Source: Microcaldota archaeon (GTDB taxonomy: Archaea; Micrarchaeota; Micrarchaeia; Micrarchaeales; CABMGC01). Taken from it: a stretch of DNA of 17,712 bases. This document shows positions 14,230-17,712 of this stretch, piece by piece; position 1 is the first letter of the stretch, and the number at the start of each line of letters is the position of its first letter. The stretch lies in contig JAKBQS010000013.1 of NCBI GenBank assembly GCA_021835105.1, positions 1 to 17,712 of the forward strand, written 5' to 3'. The notes beneath the pieces were generated by a model. That model was given only the letters and a program-made list of their open reading frames with translations, did no database searches and was not told the origin of the DNA. Position numbers and translations under genes: made by a program.

Positions 14230-15559
14230 ACGATGGATAAAGCGGAAACCTCTTGCACATGTCCTTAACTTCAGAGCGCACCTTTCTTATCTCCTCGTTT
14301 GAGACGATTTCTTCCCTGAATCTCTTTATCACCTGCTGCCTCTCCTGCTTTTCATCAGGCATCTGGTATTTTGTTACTTGGCCTATCACGCCTGCTATCA
14401 TCCCTGCTATCTCTGACATCTCCTTCTCCTTCATACCCCTAGTTGTAAGTGCAGGGGTTCCGAGGCGTATGCCGCTAGGGTAAAAAGGAGAGGACGGATC
14501 ATTTGGTATCGTGTTTTTGTTTACCGTTATGCCTGCTTTGTCGAGGGCGTCCTGCGCAAACAAGCCAAGCCCCTTGCCGTGCTTTGTAAGGTCTATAAGC
14601 ACCATGTGGTTATCCGTGCCTCCGGTTACCAGGCTTATCCCGTTTGATTTGAGGCCTTCGGCAAGGGCTTTCGCATTGGAGATTATCTGAAAGGCATAAT
14701 CCCTGAATTCCTGAGATGACGCTTCCTTAAGAGCCACAGCTATTGCAGCCGTAACATGGTCGTGCGGGCCTCCCTGCATCCCGGGAAATATTGTCTTGTC
14801 TATTTTATCTGGAAGATCAGGGTCTTTCTCGACGCCCTTTTTTGTCACCATTACCATTGCGCCTCGAGGGCCGCGCAGGGTTTTGTGCGTTGTTGTTGTT
14901 ATTATGTGCACATATTTGGCTGGGCTTTCATGGGCTCCGGCAACTACAAGGCCGGATATGTGGGATATGTCTGCTGCGAGATATGCACCGCACTCTTCCG
15001 CAATCTCGGAAAACTCCGAGAATGGTAAGCTCCTTGTATATGCCGTGGCGCCCACCCATATGAGTTTTGGACTGTTCTCTCTCGCAAGCCTTCTTGCCTC
15101 TTCTATATCTATATATCCATCTGATTTTACGTGGTAAGGCACGCTTTTGAATAGCTGCCCGGTTAGGCTCGTCTTCCACCCATGGGTAAGATGCCCCCCG
15201 TCCGTAAGGTTCTGGCCCATTATAGTGTCGCCAGGTTTGCACACAGACATGTACACTGAGAAGTTGGCAGGGGATCCGGAATATGGCTGTACGTTTACGT
15301 GCTCAACTTTGAAGAGCTCCTTTGCCCTCTTTCTTGCGAGGTTTTCTACCTTGTCTATATTCTCGTTGCCAGCATAGTACCTCGCTCCTGGGTAACCTTC
15401 TGAATATTTATTTGTCATTATGCTTCCAAGCGCTTCGAGCACAGGAAGGCTGACGAAATTTTCCGAAGGAATCATCTCTAAGCATTCCTTTTGCCTGGCT
15501 AGCTCTTCATTCAGTATCTCGGCTGTCTCCTTGTCTATGCGATCGATTCCATCGAACAT
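14210..15559 (-). CDS. glyA: Serine hydroxymethyltransferase
   Basis: A PLP enzyme that converts serine and tetrahydrofolate (or a pterin analogue) to glycine and the methylene derivative. It is 449 aa from ATG 15559. Visible signatures, numbered from that start: IPSENF (30-35), EGYPGARYYAGNENID (54-69), QPYSGSPAN (91-99), TDGGHLTHG (119-127), ADISHISGLV (196-205) with the PLP-contacting Asp and His, and TTTTHKTLRGPRG with K226 as the PLP lysine. PGMQGGPHDH and SGIRLGTPALTTRGM also fit the family. A GTG at 15610 would extend the frame by 17 residues, but that stretch contains the TATA box, so ATG 15559, about 26 bp from the TATA, is the better start. It is convergent with the ThyX-like gene, sharing 20 bp at their ends. 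Confidence 0.96.
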   Translation of the reverse strand: MFDGIDRIDKETAEILNEELARQKECLEMIPSENFVSLPVLEALGSIMTNKYSEGYPGARYYAGNENIDKVENLARKRAKELFKVEHVNVQPYSGSPANFSVYMSVCKPGDTIMGQNLTDGGHLTHGWKTSLTGQLFKSVPYHVKSDGYIDIEEARRLARENSPKLIWVGATAYTRSLPFSEFSEIAEECGAYLAADISHISGLVVAGAHESPAKYVHIITTTTHKTLRGPRGAMVMVTKKGVEKDPDLPDKIDKTIFPGMQGGPHDHVTAAIAVALKEASSQEFRDYAFQIISNAKALAEGLKSNGISLVTGGTDNHMVLIDLTKHGKGLGLFAQDALDKAGITVNKNTIPNDPSSPFYPSGIRLGTPALTTRGMKEKEMSEIAGMIAGVIGQVTKYQMPDEKQERQQVIKRFREEIVSNEEIRKVRSEVKDMCKRFPLYPSFISGVS

Positions 15560-15620
15560 GTTCACACCATATTTATCGCCTTTTAAAGGTTTAAATAGTA
15601 GCTGCAGCACTTTTTAGTAT
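15560..15620. promoter_or_regulatory. Compact bidirectional promoter of glyA and the GNAT gene
   Basis: Two TATA boxes lie back to back in 61 bp. The plus-strand tttaaata (15590-15597) is about 28 bp before ATG 15621. The minus-strand cctttaaaa (complement of 15581-15589) is about 26 bp before ATG 15559. Both distances equal the usual archaeal TATA-to-start spacing, so both messages should be leaderless. The adjacent elements mean the two genes may compete for or share TBP/TFB binding. Confidence 0.6.
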
Positions 15621-16127
15621 ATGAAGAAACAGGTCCCCGAAGTAAGACTCAGGCGGGCGACTATTGCCGATATAGGTAAGCTTACAGCGATGGCCAGAAA
15701 GATGCTTGACTACCATATAGCACTTTCTTCGGGGGACAGCACAATAATGGCATATCTAAAGCCAGACAGGGATTTTGATAGGATATGGAAAGGTTGGGTA
15801 GGAAAGTGGATAAGATCGGCTAACGGGATGGTGATAATCGCAGAATCACGTGGCAAGCCAATAGGCTACGCCATGGGTTACATAAAGAAGAATACGCCGA
15901 TTTACAGCCTGAAGGAGCTAGGGTACATAGGCGATTTGTACGTTGAGAAAAATTTCAGGAGATCTGGTGTTGGAACGATGATGAAGGATTTCATGCTCGA
16001 CTGGTTCAGGAAGCGCAAGATGAGATATGTTTCCATAGCAGTCCACGAGTCTAATTCCTCTGCGCATAAGGCTTATGCCTCATGGGGATTTTCGGATTAC
16101 TACAGGGAGATGAGGCAGAAGTTATAG
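15621..16127 (+). CDS. GNAT family N-acetyltransferase (168 aa)
   Basis: Transfers an acetyl group from acetyl-CoA to an amino group. The acetyl-CoA-binding motif A is seen in YIGDLYVEKNFRRSGVGTMM (102-121), with R113-R114-S115-G116-V117-G118 matching R/Q-x-x-G-x-G/A. Motif B follows as NSSAHKAYASWGFSDYYREM (145-164), with Y152 where GNAT enzymes often have the general acid Tyr. The architecture resembles RimI-type protein N-acetyltransferases, but the substrate cannot be fixed from sequence. It starts at ATG 15621 from the bidirectional promoter shared with glyA and is probably leaderless. The LURP-like gene follows after 42 nt. Confidence 0.88.
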   Translation: MKKQVPEVRLRRATIADIGKLTAMARKMLDYHIALSSGDSTIMAYLKPDRDFDRIWKGWVGKWIRSANGMVIIAESRGKPIGYAMGYIKKNTPIYSLKELGYIGDLYVEKNFRRSGVGTMMKDFMLDWFRKRKMRYVSIAVHESNSSAHKAYASWGFSDYYREMRQKL

Positions 16128-16169
16128 CTATTTTTATTATTATGCCAGCATAGATTAACTAGTGGTTGG

Positions 16170-16832
16170 ATGGAGCTAAGTGACAATGAGTATGTAATAC
16201 AGAGGCCTATGCAGTTTGCGTGGAATGTGGTTTACCAGGTCATGGATTCCAAGGGTAATCCCATATTCGCAGGGAGGCAGCATGCTCTCGGCGGGAGCCT
16301 TGATATCTTTGATGTTTCAGGCGCGGTTGCAGCATCTATGCATGCGAAGCACCTTACGCTTAAGCCGCAGTACGAGCTCTTCGATGCGAACAAGAACAAG
16401 CTTGGGAGGGCTGTGAAGATAAGCCATCTGGTAAACCTAAACAGCAAGTTTGACCTTGAAAACGCAGGAGGGGAGGTAATAGCGCAGGCTATAGGGCAGA
16501 TATTCGGGTATAACTATGCAATAAAGGACGCAAAGGGTGAGAAGGATATAGCAGGAATTTCTAAGGCATCGCCTTTTAATGCTGCTACAGCAATGGACCA
16601 GCAGCAGGGATTTGGAGGACTCCTTGGAAGCATAATAGCAGGTGCAATGAACGCTTATAAGTTGAGCATATATGACACATCAATTGACAAGCTTCTGCTA
16701 ATTGTATTCACAATAGCCATAGACCATATCGCAAACAATAACAACGTAAGCGTGGGAATAGGCGGGATGGGTAGTAGCACTGGGGGATTCGGCGGAGTAG
16801 GTGGATTCGGCGGACCTGGAGTGAGGCTGTAG
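16170..16832 (+). CDS. LURP-one/scramblase-like (tubby-fold) protein with Gly-rich tail (220 aa)
   Basis: The repeated short strands (VVYQVMDSKGNPIFAGRQ, QYELFDANKNKLGRAVKIS, KFDLENAGGEVIAQAIG, NYAIKDAKGEKDIAGIS) with x-D/E-x-G-turns are typical of the LURP-one-related/phospholipid-scramblase beta-barrel fold. A hydrophobic helix (DKLLLIVFTIAIDHIAN, about 173-189) fits the buried C-terminal helix of that fold. A Gly-rich tail (VGIGGMGSSTGGFGGVGGF, about 195-213) follows. There is no signal peptide. Family members are found across bacteria and archaea, mostly without known function; membrane or lipid association is suspected. A T-rich region at 16131-16141 may hold a TATA element. The next gene begins 19 nt downstream and is probably in the same operon. 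Confidence 0.7.
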   Translation: MELSDNEYVIQRPMQFAWNVVYQVMDSKGNPIFAGRQHALGGSLDIFDVSGAVAASMHAKHLTLKPQYELFDANKNKLGRAVKISHLVNLNSKFDLENAGGEVIAQAIGQIFGYNYAIKDAKGEKDIAGISKASPFNAATAMDQQQGFGGLLGSIIAGAMNAYKLSIYDTSIDKLLLIVFTIAIDHIANNNNVSVGIGGMGSSTGGFGGVGGFGGPGVRL

Positions 16833-16840
16833 GGCTCACA

Positions 16841-16846
16841 GGAGTG
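16841..16846 (+). promoter_or_regulatory. Shine-Dalgarno of the 200-aa gene
   Basis: ggagtg, complementary to the 16S rRNA 3' end, lies 5 nt before ATG 16852. It fixes the start of the downstream gene and supports its translation from the same message as the LURP-like gene. It contrasts with the leaderless genes elsewhere in the window. Confidence 0.6.
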
Positions 16847-16851
16847 TTTGA

Positions 16852-17454
16852 ATGGCCCATACTAGCAGGCAATTGAATATAGAGTCTTCTGAACTAAAGG
16901 CGCTTAGGCGCGAAGTTGCTGAGGCGATGGAGCCTACGCGGCACATACAACGCCTGCTTAAGCCTAATGCTAAAAGTTCCGGGAATCCTTATCTATTCGG
17001 CGCGGGAAGGCCAAATGGAGGATTTGATGATAGTGCATTTGATGCCATTTCCAAGATATTCAGCTTCGACTACATGGGAAGAGGGGAGTATGAGTTCGGG
17101 GCGCTTCCGAATTCGATGGGCAGAATCTATGATTACGCAACAAATGGCAATCTTGCAAGAGGGAGTGTAAAGTTGGGACTCCACGAGGTTTTTTACATCT
17201 GCAGGAAGGATATGGCTGCCGAGGTCGAGAGGAGAATAAAGAAACTTGGGGAGGGGGAGTCGTGGGAGCAGAGGGGGCCGAAAAAATCTAGGGTGTTAAC
17301 CTCTGATTTCGTGGGGCTGCGAAGATCCCTGGATAGCAGACCTGAAGATGCAAGAATGCCAGTTGGATGGCTTGAGATAGACAATCACTTCCTATTCTTT
17401 ACGGACAGGGGGATGTTCAGCAATGCGGCAGGGCTCTTTGGGCTTAAACCATAA
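16852..17454 (+). CDS. Conserved-looking protein of unknown function (200 aa) with FDYMGRGEYEFGALP motif
   Basis: I do not recognise a named family. The striking element is FDYMGRGEYEFGALP (72-86), a dense motif of aromatic, acidic and glycine residues. It recalls small uncharacterised phage and bacterial proteins with a YMG-x-x-E-F-E-F/W-GA-x-P core; this is from memory and unconfirmed. Residues 1-45 look helical and charged, and 135-150 are basic (RGPKKSR). The protein ends with LEIDNHFLFFTDRGMF and FGLKP. There is no transmembrane segment or signal peptide. It starts at ATG 16852, directly after a good Shine-Dalgarno, 19 nt downstream of the LURP-like gene in the same direction. Confidence 0.65.
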   Translation: MAHTSRQLNIESSELKALRREVAEAMEPTRHIQRLLKPNAKSSGNPYLFGAGRPNGGFDDSAFDAISKIFSFDYMGRGEYEFGALPNSMGRIYDYATNGNLARGSVKLGLHEVFYICRKDMAAEVERRIKKLGEGESWEQRGPKKSRVLTSDFVGLRRSLDSRPEDARMPVGWLEIDNHFLFFTDRGMFSNAAGLFGLKP

Positions 17455-17544
17455 ACTTGAAGCCGGAATTCCTGCAGGATGGTTTTCCATGATGGTATAG
17501 GCCATCGGTGGCGGAATTTAGTATATGTGGGTTATGACTAAGAT

Positions 17545-17630
17545 GCCGCAGGCAGGATTTGAACCGGCGACATTCCGCTTGCTGAAAGAATTCTTCAGGC
17601 GGACGCTCTCCCGAGCTGAGCTACTGCGGC
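17545..17630 (-). tRNA. tRNA-Phe (anticodon GAA) with a 13-nt intron
   Basis: Minus-strand cloverleaf: acceptor GCCGCAG/CTGCGGC (7 perfect pairs); D-arm GCTC/GAGC with GGG in the loop; anticodon stem TCCGC/GCGGA; variable ATGTC; T-arm GCCGG/CCTGC with loop TTCAAAT. The T-stem has one C:U mismatch (51:63). The anticodon loop is 20 nt. Removing 13 nt between positions 37 and 38 (plus-strand 17580-17592) leaves the normal loop CTGAAGA with anticodon GAA (17594-17596). CTGA pairs with TCAG inside the intron, leaving 3-nt bulges AGA and CAA at the two junctions, which is the bulge-helix-bulge form cut by archaeal splicing endonuclease. The discriminator is A; CCA is not encoded. A TATA box (tttataaa, palindromic core, 17656-17663) lies about 30 bp upstream. 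Confidence 0.93.
17580..17592 (-). other. 13-nt tRNA-Phe intron (position 37/38)
   Basis: Defined by the mature anticodon loop and by the pairing of CTGA (loop) with TCAG (intron). The cuts AG|A and CA|A both fall after the second base of a 3-nt bulge, as expected for the archaeal enzyme. No inner helix is possible in so short an intron, so this is a reduced bulge-helix-bulge. Confidence 0.8.
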
Positions 17631-17694
17631 ACGGTTAAAAGCTTTTATTTCAATCTTTATAAACATTTAGTTGATTGTGGTTGTTTGGTTGTCG

Positions 17695-17712
17695 ATGAAA
17701 AATGGGCCGCTA
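17695..17712 (+). CDS. Possible start of a gene running off the right edge
   Basis: ATG 17695 opens a frame (MKNGPL) to the window end; TTG 17671 is in the same frame and also open. A TATA box at 17656-17663 predicts transcription from about 17685, suiting the ATG with a leader of about 10 nt. Only six codons are visible, so the product cannot be named. The same TATA box could instead serve only tRNA-Phe on the other strand. Confidence 0.25.

Noticed and set aside
15560..15610. N-terminal extension of SHMT from GTG 15610
   Set aside because: The extra 17 codons overlap the TATA boxes of the bidirectional promoter, and the family similarity begins after ATG 15559.
1..17712. CRISPR arrays, insertion sequences, phage or toxin-antitoxin modules
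   Set aside because: No regularly spaced repeats, transposase or integrase motifs were seen. The tRNA genes have no neighbouring integrase or duplicated 3' end that would mark an integrated element.

Overview
The window looks like chromosomal DNA from an archaeon, most likely a small-genome DPANN lineage of the Micrarchaeota/ARMAN kind (the phylum is inference). The archaeal signs are: a threonyl-tRNA synthetase with the archaeal D-aminoacyl-tRNA-deacylase-like editing domain; an archaeal-type cofactor-independent phosphoglycerate mutase; TATA boxes about 26-35 bp upstream of start codons with little or no 5' leader; tRNA genes without encoded CCA; a tRNA-Phe with a 13-nt intron at the canonical 37/38 position; and heavy use of AGG/AGA and ATA codons. 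No phage, transposon or CRISPR signature was seen.

Layout, left to right. Positions 1-146 hold the tail of an unidentified gene. A minus-strand pair follows: a 405-aa protein with a C-terminal winged helix, then a Nudix hydrolase 6 nt downstream. An AT-rich divergent promoter separates these from a MoaA-like radical SAM protein whose third cluster cysteine is replaced by Asp. About 300 bp without a recognised gene follow, with a strong hairpin and T-tracts, possibly a small RNA. Then come a 59-aa gene, thrS (its zinc-ligand Cys is also Asp), and a four-helix membrane protein. Next are tRNA-Glu(CTC) and two more minus-strand genes: a 323-aa helical protein of unknown role and a 689-aa sequon-rich surface protein.

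From 10069 the plus strand carries a tight cluster: apgM, eno and a 565-aa tandem ThyX-like protein (4-nt gap, then 10-nt overlap). The first two catalyse consecutive glycolytic steps (3-phosphoglycerate to phosphoenolpyruvate). The ThyX-like gene overlaps tail to tail with glyA (serine hydroxymethyltransferase), which makes the methylene-folate a ThyX enzyme would use. glyA and a GNAT acetyltransferase share a compact bidirectional promoter. A LURP-one/scramblase-like protein, a 200-aa protein of unknown function with a clear Shine-Dalgarno, an intron-bearing tRNA-Phe(GAA), and the possible start of one more gene close the window.

The most notable observations are: the tandem ThyX-like protein, whose two halves keep complementary parts of the RHRx7S flavin motif; Cys-to-Asp changes at metal-ligand positions in two neighbouring genes; the wHTH protein with a possible class I synthetase-like N-terminus; and a candidate independent transcript between the radical SAM gene and the 59-aa gene.
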